Source: Brachybacterium fresconis
GTDB lineage: Bacteria; Actinomycetota; Actinomycetes; Actinomycetales; Dermabacteraceae
Assembly (NCBI RefSeq): GCF_017876515.1
Contig: NZ_JAGIOC010000001.1
Coordinates: 248,001-312,000 of the forward strand
DNA length: 64,000 bases
Direction: 5' to 3'
Below are positions 10,289 through 19,274 of the stretch, piece after piece. The notes under the pieces are model-generated. The model was given only the letters and a program-made list of their open reading frames with translations. It had not been told where the DNA came from and did not search any database. Numbering within the stretch: the stretch's first letter is position 1; each line of letters begins with the position of its first letter. Both the position numbers and the translations under genes were made by a program.

Positions 10289-10521
10289 TCCGGGCTCGTG
10301 CAGCGAGCTCGAGGACGACGGACAGCGCGAACGTCGGACCCTTCTGTCCTTAGCGCACCGCCATTGCTGAGCATTGCTGCGTAGCAGTTCAGCGTGCTGC
10401 CGGAAGGAGGGGTCCCGGAATGGCGTGCGAGAACCTGCTCTGCCGCGACGGGGCTGTGCCCCAACTTCGCCGTGCACGACCTGTCGCGGATCCGGGGTGG
10501 AGCATATGGCGCGGAGTGAGT

Positions 10522-11133
10522 CTATTCCGGCTGAGTCCAGGGACTTGCTTCCGGCGCCGGCTCCTGGAGCTGGTCCAGGACGGCAGCGTCGGCGGGCTGC
10601 GTGCGCCAGAGGTGGTCTTCGAGGATCTGGTGCCAGCGGCTCATGGCGTCGGTGGTGCGCCGGCCGAGCCGTTCCCACAGGGCGTTGATGGGTGTGCCGT
10701 GGGCGAGGAGGCGGTCGTAGGGGAGGGCGAACGAGTCGTACTCGTGGCGCGGTATTCGCACCGGGCCGTTGACGGCGATGCGGGCCACGGAGACGTGCGG
10801 GCCGAGGACTCGGCGGCTGCCCTGGCCGAGGTGGGCTGTCGCGTTGTCGATCGCGAGGTCTCCGCGAGCGCCTACTGGGGAGACGAGCACGGCGTGGCCG
10901 TCGTGCAGAGCGCCGTGCAGTTTCTGAGGTGTGAAGCGTCCTGCGTCGGTGATGCGGCGGTCTCCGATCACGGTGGGGAACGAGCGGCCTACGCGCTGTT
11001 CGAGGGTGGCGGGGTCGTGGCTGGCCAGCTCGGGCAGTGTGCGCTCGCTTCCTGGGTGGGCCAGCAGGGTCATCGCCACGAGGGTGGTGGTTCCTGCGCC
11101 TCCCGTGAGGCCGAGGAAGGTGAGCGTGGTCAT
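10522..11133 (-). CDS. P-loop-like protein of the type VII secretion operon
   Basis: This 203-residue protein starts at ATG 11133, overlapping the eccC stop by ATGA, so the two are translationally coupled. The N-terminus LTFLGLTGGAGTTTLVAM (GGAGTTT at residues 11-17) resembles the deviant Walker A of MinD/ParA-type ATPases but lacks the signature lysine. The remainder (VLVSPVGARGDLAID, VARIAVNGPVRIPRHEYDSF) is not a family I can name. Location suggests an accessory to the secretion ATPase; the biochemical role is unproven. Confidence 0.7.
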   Translation of the reverse strand: MTTLTFLGLTGGAGTTTLVAMTLLAHPGSERTLPELASHDPATLEQRVGRSFPTVIGDRRITDAGRFTPQKLHGALHDGHAVLVSPVGARGDLAIDNATAHLGQGSRRVLGPHVSVARIAVNGPVRIPRHEYDSFALPYDRLLAHGTPINALWERLGRRTTDAMSRWHQILEDHLWRTQPADAAVLDQLQEPAPEASPWTQPE

Positions 11134-14100
11134 GGCCTTTGCGGCTCCTTGTCCTTCTGGTCTGCCGCTGTCTGTGCGACCTGAACGACGTAGGGGCGTT
11201 CCCCGCGGCGGACGTACCGGCCGCGCCCCGGCGGCATCCGCTCGGGGTAGACGCGGGGCAGGAGAGGACCTTCGCCGCGGTCGCCGGACATGAGCAGGGT
11301 CGCACCGCCGGTCTCGCGGATTCCGAGGAGCATCGGAGAGTACATCGCCCGGCTCGCGCCGGCGACGGGGCGGGCGAGGACGATGTGCAGCCCGAGGTCG
11401 CGGGCCGAGGGGAGGTGCGTCATGAGCTCGGCGAGGGGCTCTTGGCCGCCGGCGGCGATGATGTCGTGGTCATCGATCAGCAGAACCACGCGGGGAGCGT
11501 TCGTGCGTTCCTCGGGTGAGCGGGATGGTCGTTTGTCCATCTCGATGGCGATCGAGGCGGCCAGTCCTGTCGCCTGCTTGAGCGAGGTGGCATGGGCGGC
11601 GAGGTAGCTCTCGGGGATGATGTCCGGGACGTGCCCGCGTGAGTCGATCACGGCGATGGCGAGCTCGTCCGGGGTGTACCTGGACATCAGTCCTTCGGCG
11701 ATGGTGCGCAGGGTGGTCGTCTTGCCGCTCTTGGCGTCGCCGAGGACCAGGAGATGCTGGTCGCCGTCCTGGAGGTCCCAGAAGGCCGCATCCATCGTGT
11801 CCTGGCGCAGGCCGAGGGGGACGGCGTGCGGCTCGTCGAGTTCGTCCGGCAGGTCGCCGGCCGACAGCTGGGCGGGAAGAAGGCGGATCGGTGCTGCTGC
11901 CGGCCCGCTCCAGGACCGCGCGGACTGCTGGGCGAGGTCTTCGAGGGCGTCGCCGAGCTCGCTGTGGTCGACGTACTCCAGAGTCGGGAGGGCGACCTGG
12001 GCGAGCAGACCGGGGTCAGACAGGGCGCGTCCGGGGATGTCGGCAGGGATGGTCGCGGCGAGCTTGCGGTCGATGAGCGAGTCGGAGGAGTCGTTCAGCC
12101 TCAGCTCGATGCGATTGCCGAACAGGGACTGGTGGGCCATGCGCAGCTCGCCCCAGCGGTTCAGCGTGAGCACGATATGGATGCCGTAGCTGGACGCGCG
12201 GGACATGACATGGGTGAAGGGCCCTTCGAGCGATTCGAGCTCGCTGCGGATCGCGCCGTACCCGTCGACCAGGAGGACGATGTCTGAGCTGGGGAGGTGG
12301 GGCAGGCGGCCCGCTGCGTGGAGCTTTCGCAGGTGGGGCATCGACTCGATGCCGTGCTCCTTGAACAGTCGCTCGCGGGCGGAGATCGTGCTCGTCAGCT
12401 CTTCGATCAATCTGGAGATCCTCGCCTCGTCGCCCCGGGTGGCGACGCCGCCGACGTGGGGGAAGGCCTCGAGCCGGCGCAGTCCCGAGCCGGACAGGTC
12501 CATGCCGTAGATCGCCACCTCGGCGGGGGTCCGACTGAGCGCGAGCGATGCCCCGAGGGTGCGCAGCAGCGTGCTGCGGCCGGATTGAGGGGCCCCGGTG
12601 ATGACCAGATGCCCGCCGGCGCGCGTCAGATCGACGCGCCAGGGGGACTGCGACTGGCGGGCCGGGTCGTCCTGGAGGCCGAGGACCACATCGAGTCCCG
12701 AGCGGCGGCCAGAGTCCTCCTGCTCGGCCCTTTCGAGCACGTGCCCGAGAGCGAGCTGCGGTTCCAGCGGAGGGAGCCAGACCGGGGGCAGGGCGTCCGG
12801 GCCGGAGCGGACGTGGTCGACCATCTCATCGACCAGGCTCCGTCCGACCTCGGGCCGGTGCAGTACCGGGGAGTCCGGGGCGTCCTCGCCGGCGCTGATT
12901 CCATTGAACACCGGCACGAGGAAGGCCTTGGCCTCGTCTCCCGTGTCGCGCTGTTGTCCGGGCGCGGCCACCGGGCCGGAGACGAATCCGGCGCGGAATC
13001 GTTGGTAGATGCTGGTGTCGACCTTGAGGTAGCCGTAGCCGGGAAGCGACGGCAGGTTGAAGGCATCGTTGGTGTCCAGCACGATCTGGGACTCGGCCTC
13101 GCTGAAGGTGCGCAGTCCCAGGCGGTAGGAGAGATACGTGTCCAGGCCGCGCAGCTGGCCGCCCTCGATGCGCTGGCTGGCCAGCAGCAGGTGCACGCCG
13201 ATCGAGCGGCCGATGCGCCCGATCTGGAGGAACAAGTCGATGAACTCCCGCTCCGCGGTGAGCAGCTCGCCGAACTCGTCGATCACGACGAGCAGGTGCG
13301 GCATCGGCGGCAGATCTGGACGTTGTGTACGCAGCTCGCGGTAGTGCGTGATGGACGGGGAGGAGTCGGCGGCCTTGAGCATCTGCTGGCGGCGCACGAC
13401 CTCGCCCTGCAGCGAGGAGCGTGCACGCACGGTGAGCTGCGGGTCGTCGGCGAGGTTGTCGATGAGCCCGGCGAGGTGGGGGAGCCCGGAGAAGGGCGCG
13501 AACGCCGCGCCGCCCTTGTAATCCATGAGAATCATGGAAAGGTCTTCTGGCGGATGTGATAATGCGAGCGAGAGAACGAGGGTCCGGAGTGCTTCAGATT
13601 TCCCCGCTCCCGTGGCACCGATGCATATTCCGTGGGGCCCCATCCCTTGTTGTGCTGCTTCTTTGAGGTCGAGATGCACAGGACCCCCGCTGTCGTCGAC
13701 GGCGAACGGGGCGCGCAGGAACTCCGAGGACGCCCTCGGCTTCCACAGTTGCGCGAGCGGAGGGGGATTCTGCGGGTCGATTCCCAGCAAATCTGTGATG
13801 TCGAGGGAGTCGTCACCGGTGGAGTCGCCGGCGGCGATCTGGGTGGTTCGGTGCGCGGCCAGCTCCCGGGCGAGTGCTGAGAACTGCCAGGACGGCATCT
13901 CGTCCGGGGTGAACGCGATCGTGGCAGCGTCCGCGGCGCGGGCGCGGTGGGTGATCGTGGGCTCCGCACGCAGGTCGATGCGGATGTCGACGTCGTCGGG
14001 CTCGTGGAGGCGGTCATCAAGCAGGTGGATCTGGACGATCTCGAGTTCGTGGGGGTCCATGTTCGAGTCCGGCATCCGCAGCGAAGTCGCCTCGCCGCCA

Positions 14101-15086
14101 TGCTGGTCGGCCACCACGATCAGGCTGGAGATCCGCAGCCCGGGCTGCCGGGGGCCTTGCCGGCGCGTGGAGGCCGCCGCCTGGGAGCGGTCGATGAGTT
14201 CGGGACCCAGCACGTGGGCGAGAGAGCCGATCGACGGGGCAATGCGGCGAGCTGGCACTGGGCCGTCGAAGAGATCACTGGACTGCGAGTGCGGCAGCAG
14301 GTCGATCCCGCGCCAGTCCGCCGCATGCTCGGGGTCGAAAGCCGCTGCGATACGGACGTCCTCGGGCAGCTGGTGGCTGGCGAGCTGCGCGAGCAAGGCG
14401 CGGATCACGGGCACGGTGTGCTCGCGTGCGCCGATGACGGAGACGACCGAGGCGCTCCCGACCCGGGCGACGGCGGGCATGCCCGGGATCGACGCGGTGG
14501 TCTCGCGCAGGAGTTTGGCTTCGTCGAGCAGGACGGGGTCTTGCGGCTCGACGGGCGACTCGGGTGCCGGGATGCGCAGGTCGAACCACGGCAGGGATGC
14601 CGTGCCGATGCGCGCGTCCAGATGGTCGCTGTCGCTGCGGCGTCGCTCCCATCGACGGGCCGGGTCCCTCGCGAAGTTCACGAGCGCATCAGGGCTCGGG
14701 TGGAGCTGCTCCGCCTCCGTGAGCGCGGAGTCCGAGTGGCCGCGAAGCTCGCCGCGTGTGCGTTCGAGGTAGTCGAGGTACCTCTCGCGCTGAGTGCGCA
14801 TCTGCCTCACGGCGCGGCCGCGGCTGGAGACGGCGAAGACGATGCCTCCGACGATCGCCACGAGGAACACGATCGCGGCGACCAGCATGAACAACGGTTG
14901 TCCGTTGCGCAGTACGACCATCATCGTCACCGAGGTCACCGCGCCGATGACGGGCAGGAAGAACTGCAGCGGGGTGGTCGCGGAATCGTCGGCCATCACC
15001 GGGGGAGCGGCGAGGTCGATCGGATCGGGCTGATCGAGCGGCTGGACCGTGCGGGTCGGCCGGGAGGCGAGCCGGCCGGCGCTCAT
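11130..15086 (-). CDS. eccC: Type VII secretion protein EccC (FtsK/SpoIIIE-type ATPase)
   Basis: The start is ATG 15086 (MSAGRLASRPTRTV), overlapping the upstream stop by ATGA; the open frame before it is antisense shadow. The 1318-residue protein has two membrane segments (about 41-59 and 64-86) and three FtsK-type nucleotide-binding modules. Their Walker A motifs are GATGAGKS near residue 490, GAPQSGRS near 828 and GDAKSGKT near 1113; the first module has a Walker B LLVVIDEFGELL. In T7SS, EccC is the motor that recognises and pumps WXG100-type substrates through the membrane complex. The second P-loop (GRS instead of GKS) is degenerate, as is usual for regulatory EccC modules. Length matches single-chain EccCa-EccCb. 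Confidence 0.95.
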   Translation of the reverse strand: MSAGRLASRPTRTVQPLDQPDPIDLAAPPVMADDSATTPLQFFLPVIGAVTSVTMMVVLRNGQPLFMLVAAIVFLVAIVGGIVFAVSSRGRAVRQMRTQRERYLDYLERTRGELRGHSDSALTEAEQLHPSPDALVNFARDPARRWERRRSDSDHLDARIGTASLPWFDLRIPAPESPVEPQDPVLLDEAKLLRETTASIPGMPAVARVGSASVVSVIGAREHTVPVIRALLAQLASHQLPEDVRIAAAFDPEHAADWRGIDLLPHSQSSDLFDGPVPARRIAPSIGSLAHVLGPELIDRSQAAASTRRQGPRQPGLRISSLIVVADQHGGEATSLRMPDSNMDPHELEIVQIHLLDDRLHEPDDVDIRIDLRAEPTITHRARAADAATIAFTPDEMPSWQFSALARELAAHRTTQIAAGDSTGDDSLDITDLLGIDPQNPPPLAQLWKPRASSEFLRAPFAVDDSGGPVHLDLKEAAQQGMGPHGICIGATGAGKSEALRTLVLSLALSHPPEDLSMILMDYKGGAAFAPFSGLPHLAGLIDNLADDPQLTVRARSSLQGEVVRRQQMLKAADSSPSITHYRELRTQRPDLPPMPHLLVVIDEFGELLTAEREFIDLFLQIGRIGRSIGVHLLLASQRIEGGQLRGLDTYLSYRLGLRTFSEAESQIVLDTNDAFNLPSLPGYGYLKVDTSIYQRFRAGFVSGPVAAPGQQRDTGDEAKAFLVPVFNGISAGEDAPDSPVLHRPEVGRSLVDEMVDHVRSGPDALPPVWLPPLEPQLALGHVLERAEQEDSGRRSGLDVVLGLQDDPARQSQSPWRVDLTRAGGHLVITGAPQSGRSTLLRTLGASLALSRTPAEVAIYGMDLSGSGLRRLEAFPHVGGVATRGDEARISRLIEELTSTISARERLFKEHGIESMPHLRKLHAAGRLPHLPSSDIVLLVDGYGAIRSELESLEGPFTHVMSRASSYGIHIVLTLNRWGELRMAHQSLFGNRIELRLNDSSDSLIDRKLAATIPADIPGRALSDPGLLAQVALPTLEYVDHSELGDALEDLAQQSARSWSGPAAAPIRLLPAQLSAGDLPDELDEPHAVPLGLRQDTMDAAFWDLQDGDQHLLVLGDAKSGKTTTLRTIAEGLMSRYTPDELAIAVIDSRGHVPDIIPESYLAAHATSLKQATGLAASIAIEMDKRPSRSPEERTNAPRVVLLIDDHDIIAAGGQEPLAELMTHLPSARDLGLHIVLARPVAGASRAMYSPMLLGIRETGGATLLMSGDRGEGPLLPRVYPERMPPGRGRYVRRGERPYVVQVAQTAADQKDKEPQRP

Positions 15087-15832
15087 GACCGTGCCTCCGT
15101 CTGGACCCGCCCCGTGTCGGGCGTGACGATCGTCGTCATCAGCTGCGCGCCGAGCCGGAGAAGTTCTCTGGAGGTCTCGCTGCCCGCCGGGCGCGGGAGA
15201 TCGAGACGTGCGGGACGTCTGGCGTCGAATCGCACCAAGAACGCGGGCACATGCATCTGCGTGAGCAGATCGGGGGTCGCCGTCGTCGCGACGTGATGGA
15301 CATCGACACTGCACACGATGACCGGGGCCTCGTCGCGGAGGCTGCGGGCGACCGATGCTGCGCGCTCGATGCCGGGTCTGGACGCGTCCGTGACGAGGCA
15401 GATGGCGTGTGCGCCCGTGGAGATGGGACGGAGGGCGTCCATGGGGGCAGCGCCCCAGTCGGTGATCGTCAGTTCCGCGCGCGTGGGGTGGGATTCCAGC
15501 AGGGCCTGCCACGCCGGGACGGCCGCGGGCCAGGATTCGGGTGGTAGGGCGAGGAACTCGAGGTCGTTGCCTGCTGGAGACCGGGGTGCAGGGCTGCTTC
15601 CCTGGGCGCTGACGAGCCGGATCCGCTCTTGGCGCAGTCGCGAAAGGAGCGTGGCGGTCTCGGTCGCGACCGTCGAGCATCCGACCCCGCCTGCCAGAGA
15701 AAGCACCGACACCCGCCTGCTCAGCGGCATCGGGATGCACACCGCTTGCTCGAGCGCGACGAGCTCAGCCATGCCCCTGCGGGTGCTGGCTCTGGACAGT
15801 GTGCGAAGGCGTTCGAGACCAGGGATCCTCAT
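15083..15832 (-). CDS. MinD/ParA-like P-loop protein of the T7SS operon
   Basis: This 249-residue protein starts at ATG 15832, with ATGA overlaps at both ends (eccD stop before, eccC start after). The segment VSVLSLAGGVGCSTVATETA (GGVGCST at residues 48-54) is a MinD/SIMIBI-like P-loop lacking the deviant-Walker lysine. It is followed by WQALLESHPTRAELTITDWG and ICLVTDASRPGIERAASVAR, like the switch regions of MinD folds. Such proteins occur in actinobacterial T7SS operons and may position or regulate EccC. ATP hydrolysis is not certain. Confidence 0.75.
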   Translation of the reverse strand: MRIPGLERLRTLSRASTRRGMAELVALEQAVCIPMPLSRRVSVLSLAGGVGCSTVATETATLLSRLRQERIRLVSAQGSSPAPRSPAGNDLEFLALPPESWPAAVPAWQALLESHPTRAELTITDWGAAPMDALRPISTGAHAICLVTDASRPGIERAASVARSLRDEAPVIVCSVDVHHVATTATPDLLTQMHVPAFLVRFDARRPARLDLPRPAGSETSRELLRLGAQLMTTIVTPDTGRVQTEARS

Positions 15833-17136
15833 CGAAAAACTCCGAACAGGTCGGCGAAGATTCCCAGTGCACCGAGCGCCGAAGGCAGCACCGCGAGCAC
15901 GGCGAACAACTCGAGGGTCGACAGGCCCCGGCGGATGCGCGCGAGGGTAACCGGGGCGGGCGATACCAGGGAGGTCACCAAGCACGCGCTGGCCACGGCC
16001 AGAGCGATCGCGACCTTCTGCGGGTCCGAGAGCTCAGGCGTCGACGCCAGCCACGATCCTAGGGCTGGGCCGACCGTGACCAGCACAAGAAGCTTCTGCA
16101 GCATCAGGGGGAACATCCTCATGCGCAGCAGAGCAACCAGGCTCACGCTGATGCCCAGCGCGAAGCTCCATGCGTCGTCCTCGGTCAGCAGCGCGTGAGC
16201 GGACAGCGCCAGGACGGGCAGGACTGCGGCCAGGGACCAGGTCAGCGCCGCGAACGCGTCCTCGACCACCGACTCCACGACGCGCCGGGTGGTCGGCTCG
16301 CCACCGATGACGAGGTCGTCGTACCGGGTCAGTCCGCTGGCCGCAGCGGCGACACCGGGAAGCAGGCCGAGGACCACGACGTTCGCGACGGCGACGAACA
16401 CCGCCAGAACCCCCGTGTCGACTCCCGGTGCGAGCGCCGTGACGACACCGACCCCGGCGGCGTTCGCGAGCCCCAGGACAGCTCCGGCGAGAGCCGACGG
16501 GCGTCGTGCCCCGACGCCGCGCACGAGACCTATCACCAACCAGAGCGCACCGGTTGAGGCACTGAGCCGCAGGACGACCGGGAGTCCGTCGGTCGCAGCG
16601 AGGAGCCCGGCGACCGCAGTCCCCCCGGCCAGGCCTGCGAGGACCGCGGCGGGTCCAGGGATATCGCGGCGGGCGGCGAGGGTTGCCAGCGCTGCGGCCA
16701 ATGCCGCGGCAGCGATGAGCCAGGGCGTCACTGACGGGTCGAGCCGCGACCAGGTCCCTGCGGCGTAGAGCGTCAAGATCACCGCAGCGCCAGCTGCCGT
16801 GGCGGTGGTCGATGTCGCTGTCCAGATGTCCCTGCGTGCTTCGCGGACCTGCCCGACCGTGTCGGTCACGTCAGCTATCTCGGGGGATTGCGGCGCGTCG
16901 TCCTCCGGGACGATCCGCATCATCGCCCCCTGTGCGATGTCCTGTGAGGCGAGGGTCCCCTCCATGTCGATGCGCTGGCCGACGGTGGTCACGAGAACGG
17001 GTGCGCCGCCGACCGCCGGCGGCTCTTCGAGAAGGTCAAGGACCTCGGGCAGGAGCCCGCCGACGGGCTCATCGTCGGGCAGGACGATGTCGGCGGTTCT
17101 TCGGGAACCGAAGAATGTCAGCCGGGTGTACTGCAC
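15829..17136 (-). CDS. eccD: Type VII secretion integral membrane protein EccD
   Basis: Start is GTG 17136 (VQYTRLTFFGSRRTADIVLP) with GAGGAGGAA just upstream, giving 435 residues; the first base of the start overlaps the previous stop. Residues 1-85 form the ubiquitin-like cytosolic domain typical of EccD (ADIVLPDDEPVGGLLPEVLD). About eleven hydrophobic segments follow from residue 110 on (ATAAGAAVILTLYAAGTW, VLAVFVAVANVVVLGLLPGV, LFAVLAVLPSALGALGIF). EccD forms the membrane pore scaffold of T7SS. It lies directly upstream of the MinD-like gene and eccC. Confidence 0.92.
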   Translation of the reverse strand: MQYTRLTFFGSRRTADIVLPDDEPVGGLLPEVLDLLEEPPAVGGAPVLVTTVGQRIDMEGTLASQDIAQGAMMRIVPEDDAPQSPEIADVTDTVGQVREARRDIWTATSTTATAAGAAVILTLYAAGTWSRLDPSVTPWLIAAAALAAALATLAARRDIPGPAAVLAGLAGGTAVAGLLAATDGLPVVLRLSASTGALWLVIGLVRGVGARRPSALAGAVLGLANAAGVGVVTALAPGVDTGVLAVFVAVANVVVLGLLPGVAAAASGLTRYDDLVIGGEPTTRRVVESVVEDAFAALTWSLAAVLPVLALSAHALLTEDDAWSFALGISVSLVALLRMRMFPLMLQKLLVLVTVGPALGSWLASTPELSDPQKVAIALAVASACLVTSLVSPAPVTLARIRRGLSTLELFAVLAVLPSALGALGIFADLFGVFR

Positions 17137-17642
17137 TATTCCTCCTCGACGACGGTCAGTGTGCGGGGGTCGATGGTGACTCCGGTGGCCGGGTCGGTGT
17201 AGTTCCCGCTGGCGGGGTCGTAGTACCACTTGGTGCGGGTGTCGACGAGACGACCCTGCGGGTCCCGGGCGAGCATGGTGTCGGGATCCACCACGAATCC
17301 GGTCTCGGGATCGATGTACTCGTCGCGCTCGGTGTCGTAGAGCAGTCCGGTCTCCTCGTCCTCGACCAGACCATCACCGGGCTCAAGAGGGTTCGAGGAC
17401 AGCGCCTGCTGGAACGCAGTGACTGCCTTCTCATCGCGCTGCTGCTCGAGATACCCGATGACGAAGCCGGCCCCGACGCAACCGAGGCCCAGAACAGCCG
17501 CGATGATGAATGAACCGAGCAGGCGGGGCACGTTCGTGGTCACCTTCCGCCGGGCGGTGAGCGAGCCGTGCACGAGCGCAGCGAGGAGGCGCTCGCGATG
17601 CGTGCGCGTGGATTCGATGAGGGTACGGTCCGGATCGCTCAC
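17136..17642 (-). CDS. T7SS-associated single-pass membrane protein with DP-TG repeats
   Basis: Start chosen at GTG 17642 because it overlaps the preceding stop by GTGA, like the other junctions here; GTG 17645 is an alternative. The protein is about 168 residues, with one membrane helix near residues 43-65 (LGSFIIAAVLGLGCVGAGFV). The extracytoplasmic or cytosolic tail repeats a Y-x-DPxTG-x-x-(V/I)DPxT pattern three times (EYIDPETGFVVDPDT, YYDPASGNYTDPATG). It occupies the place of EccB in the operon but shows no clear EccB domain. Function is inferred from location only. Confidence 0.75.
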   Translation of the reverse strand: MSDPDRTLIESTRTHRERLLAALVHGSLTARRKVTTNVPRLLGSFIIAAVLGLGCVGAGFVIGYLEQQRDEKAVTAFQQALSSNPLEPGDGLVEDEETGLLYDTERDEYIDPETGFVVDPDTMLARDPQGRLVDTRTKWYYDPASGNYTDPATGVTIDPRTLTVVEEE

Positions 17643-18415
17643 CACGACCCCGCCTTCGCATCCCGGCGGGCGAGCCTGAGCCGGCGCTCACCGAGCACCA
17701 GGTCGACCGGCCCCTCCACCTCGGTGGACGTGCCCGGGGCGAGCGCCATCCGGCGGTCGTGCTGCTCGATCCAGGTCTCGGCCCGGTCTGTCAGCGCCTC
17801 GACGCGGATGCCGTGGGGCACCAAGGTCACCAGCGCGTGAATCCGGTCGACTGTCCGGCTGAAGTCCGTCAGAACGATCTGCGTTGCGTCGGGCGGCTCC
17901 ACCAGCACTCCCGGCCGGTGGCCGATGACCGCATGGCGGCGCACCGAGAATCGTCGGCCGTCGTCTATCGCGATCGTGATGTAGGCCGGAGCGTCCGCGA
18001 CGTACGCCTCCGAGGCGCTGGGCAGATGGGACGCGGTCTCAGCCAGTCGCAGCGGGTCGAGGCCGGCGGAGACGTCGTAGACCTGCTGACGGCGGCCGGG
18101 GAGCGCTGGCGGCATCCTGCTCGCGGCATCGATCGCGCGCACCCGGAGCAGGAGCTCGCCGGGGCCGGCCCCGAGGCGTCGCCGCATGGCCGCCCAGGCG
18201 GCGGCCGCCGAGATCAGCACGGCCACGACGAGCAGCGCGACGCCCAGTGCCTCGAGGTCAAGCCCACGTCCGAACGCGATGGCAAGAACGACCAGGCCAA
18301 CGACAATGACGGCGTCGGCGACCGCGGCCAGGACGATCTGCTGCGTGCGGGCGCGGACGAACGACGTCCGTGACGCCGGCGGGCCGGCTGCGGCCCGCGT
18401 GTCACTCGTGTGCAT
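17639..18415 (-). CDS. T7SS operon membrane protein, two N-terminal helices
   Basis: This 258-residue protein starts at ATG 18415 (MHTSDTRAAAG), preceded by AAGGGGGACG. It has two hydrophobic helices near residues 27-50 and 53-75 (VLAAVADAVIVVGLVVLAIA; GVALLVVAVLISAAAAWAAM). A soluble region of about 180 residues follows, ending VEGPVDLVLGERRLRLARRD, with beta-rich character. As first gene of the minus-strand operon it probably forms part of the secretion complex. I do not recognise the family and see no EccE signature. Confidence 0.72.
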   Translation of the reverse strand: MHTSDTRAAAGPPASRTSFVRARTQQIVLAAVADAVIVVGLVVLAIAFGRGLDLEALGVALLVVAVLISAAAAWAAMRRRLGAGPGELLLRVRAIDAASRMPPALPGRRQQVYDVSAGLDPLRLAETASHLPSASEAYVADAPAYITIAIDDGRRFSVRRHAVIGHRPGVLVEPPDATQIVLTDFSRTVDRIHALVTLVPHGIRVEALTDRAETWIEQHDRRMALAPGTSTEVEGPVDLVLGERRLRLARRDAKAGSW

Positions 18416-18565
18416 CGTCCCCCTTGGTCCCTGCTGCGGCCCTCGCGATCTGACCACGCGCGGCAGCCGCTATGAGATCACGAGTTGCGCACCCCCGAGG
18501 GGCGTGCGAGGCTGTCCGCGCTCCCAGTAACCTACCTGGCACGCACACGTGCAGGAGACTCAGAT
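18416..18565. promoter_or_regulatory. Divergent promoter region between the two arms of the T7SS locus
   Basis: This 150-base interval separates the minus-strand operon (17639-18415 onward) from the plus-strand substrate operon (18566 onward), so it must hold both promoters. On the plus side GCAGGAGACT is the ribosome binding site for 18566. I could not pick out convincing -35/-10 pairs or a clear operator. Shared location makes joint regulation of machine and substrates likely but unproven. Confidence 0.55.
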
Positions 18566-18919
18566 ATGAACATGAAGTTCTCTATGGAGTCCGACACCCT
18601 GGTCCGTCTCGGGCAGCGCAGCCAGACGGAGTCCGACGATCTCGGCTCCCATGTCCGGTCCCTCGTGGACGCCGCGGAGCCGCTGGCGGGCCAGTTCAAC
18701 GGGCCGGCACGCAGCACGTTCAACAACTTCAAGGCCCGAACGGACAGCATCGCCAATTCTCTGAACACGGCGCTGGCGGGGATCGTCGGGTCGATCGACG
18801 GTCAGAACCGGGCATTCGTGACCGGTGCCGAAGAGGGCGCGGCCACGCACGAGGCCGCCGAGGGGCGCAGCGACTACAGCAGCGAGGCGTTCTTGAACAG
18901 GATCGCACCGCAGGCCTGA
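18566..18919 (+). CDS. WXG100-family type VII secretion substrate, first copy
   Basis: Start chosen at ATG 18566 (MNMKFSMESDTLVRLGQR) behind AGGAGACT, giving 117 residues; a longer upstream frame lacks a ribosome binding site. The protein is helical and of WXG100 size. The turn between helices reads FNGPARSTFNNFKA, with no strict WXG, so it is a divergent member. Its place at the head of the T7SS substrate operon, before a second small helical protein, suggests they form an EsxA/EsxB-like heterodimer exported by EccC/EccD. Confidence 0.72.
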   Translation: MNMKFSMESDTLVRLGQRSQTESDDLGSHVRSLVDAAEPLAGQFNGPARSTFNNFKARTDSIANSLNTALAGIVGSIDGQNRAFVTGAEEGAATHEAAEGRSDYSSEAFLNRIAPQA

Positions 18920-18959
18920 GGGCCGCAGACGGGGCAGTGACGCTACAGGGGGATAGACC

Positions 18960-19274
18960 ATGAATTCGACAGGCAACCAGGTCGACCGCAATGACTACAA
19001 CATCGGGTCGTCCGAAGCTGCGCAGGCGAACTTCGAGGCCGTCGCGCAGCACCTCGAGGTTCTTCTCGACCGCCGCGATGCCGATGTGAAGACCGCGATG
19101 GCGGACTACATGGCCGACGGTGTCTCGGAGGAGTACGCAGCTCTCGAGCAGCAGTGGAAGAGCGCCGGTGACCAGGTACGGATGGTCATCTCCGAGATCC
19201 GGAAGTCTCTCGCGGAGAACGATGATGTCGCGCGCAGGGCACTGTCCGCGGCACGAGCCGCCATTCCCGGCTGA
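18960..19274 (+). CDS. WXG100-like small helical protein, second copy
   Basis: This 104-residue protein has ATG 18960 behind AGGGGGATAGACC. It is almost entirely alpha-helical, with a central QQWKSAGDQVRMVI that supplies the W-x-x-G-like turn. It follows the first WXG100-like gene by 40 bases and its stop overlaps the next gene's start (TGATG). Together with 18566-18919 it likely makes the secreted heterodimer of this T7SS. Family assignment rests on size, fold and context. Confidence 0.65.
   Translation: MNSTGNQVDRNDYNIGSSEAAQANFEAVAQHLEVLLDRRDADVKTAMADYMADGVSEEYAALEQQWKSAGDQVRMVISEIRKSLAENDDVARRALSAARAAIPG

Noticed and set aside
12297..13559. Plus-strand frame of 420 codons within eccC
   Set aside because: Shadow of EccC; the minus frame carries clear Walker motifs and codon bias.
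15086..15740. Extension of EccC upstream of ATG 15086
   Set aside because: The extension overlaps the MinD-like gene in another frame and has shadow composition; the ATGA overlap at 15083-15086 fixes the start.
17136..17642. Assignment as EccB
   Set aside because: Position fits, but the protein is only about 168 residues with DP-TG repeats and no EccB-type extracellular domain.
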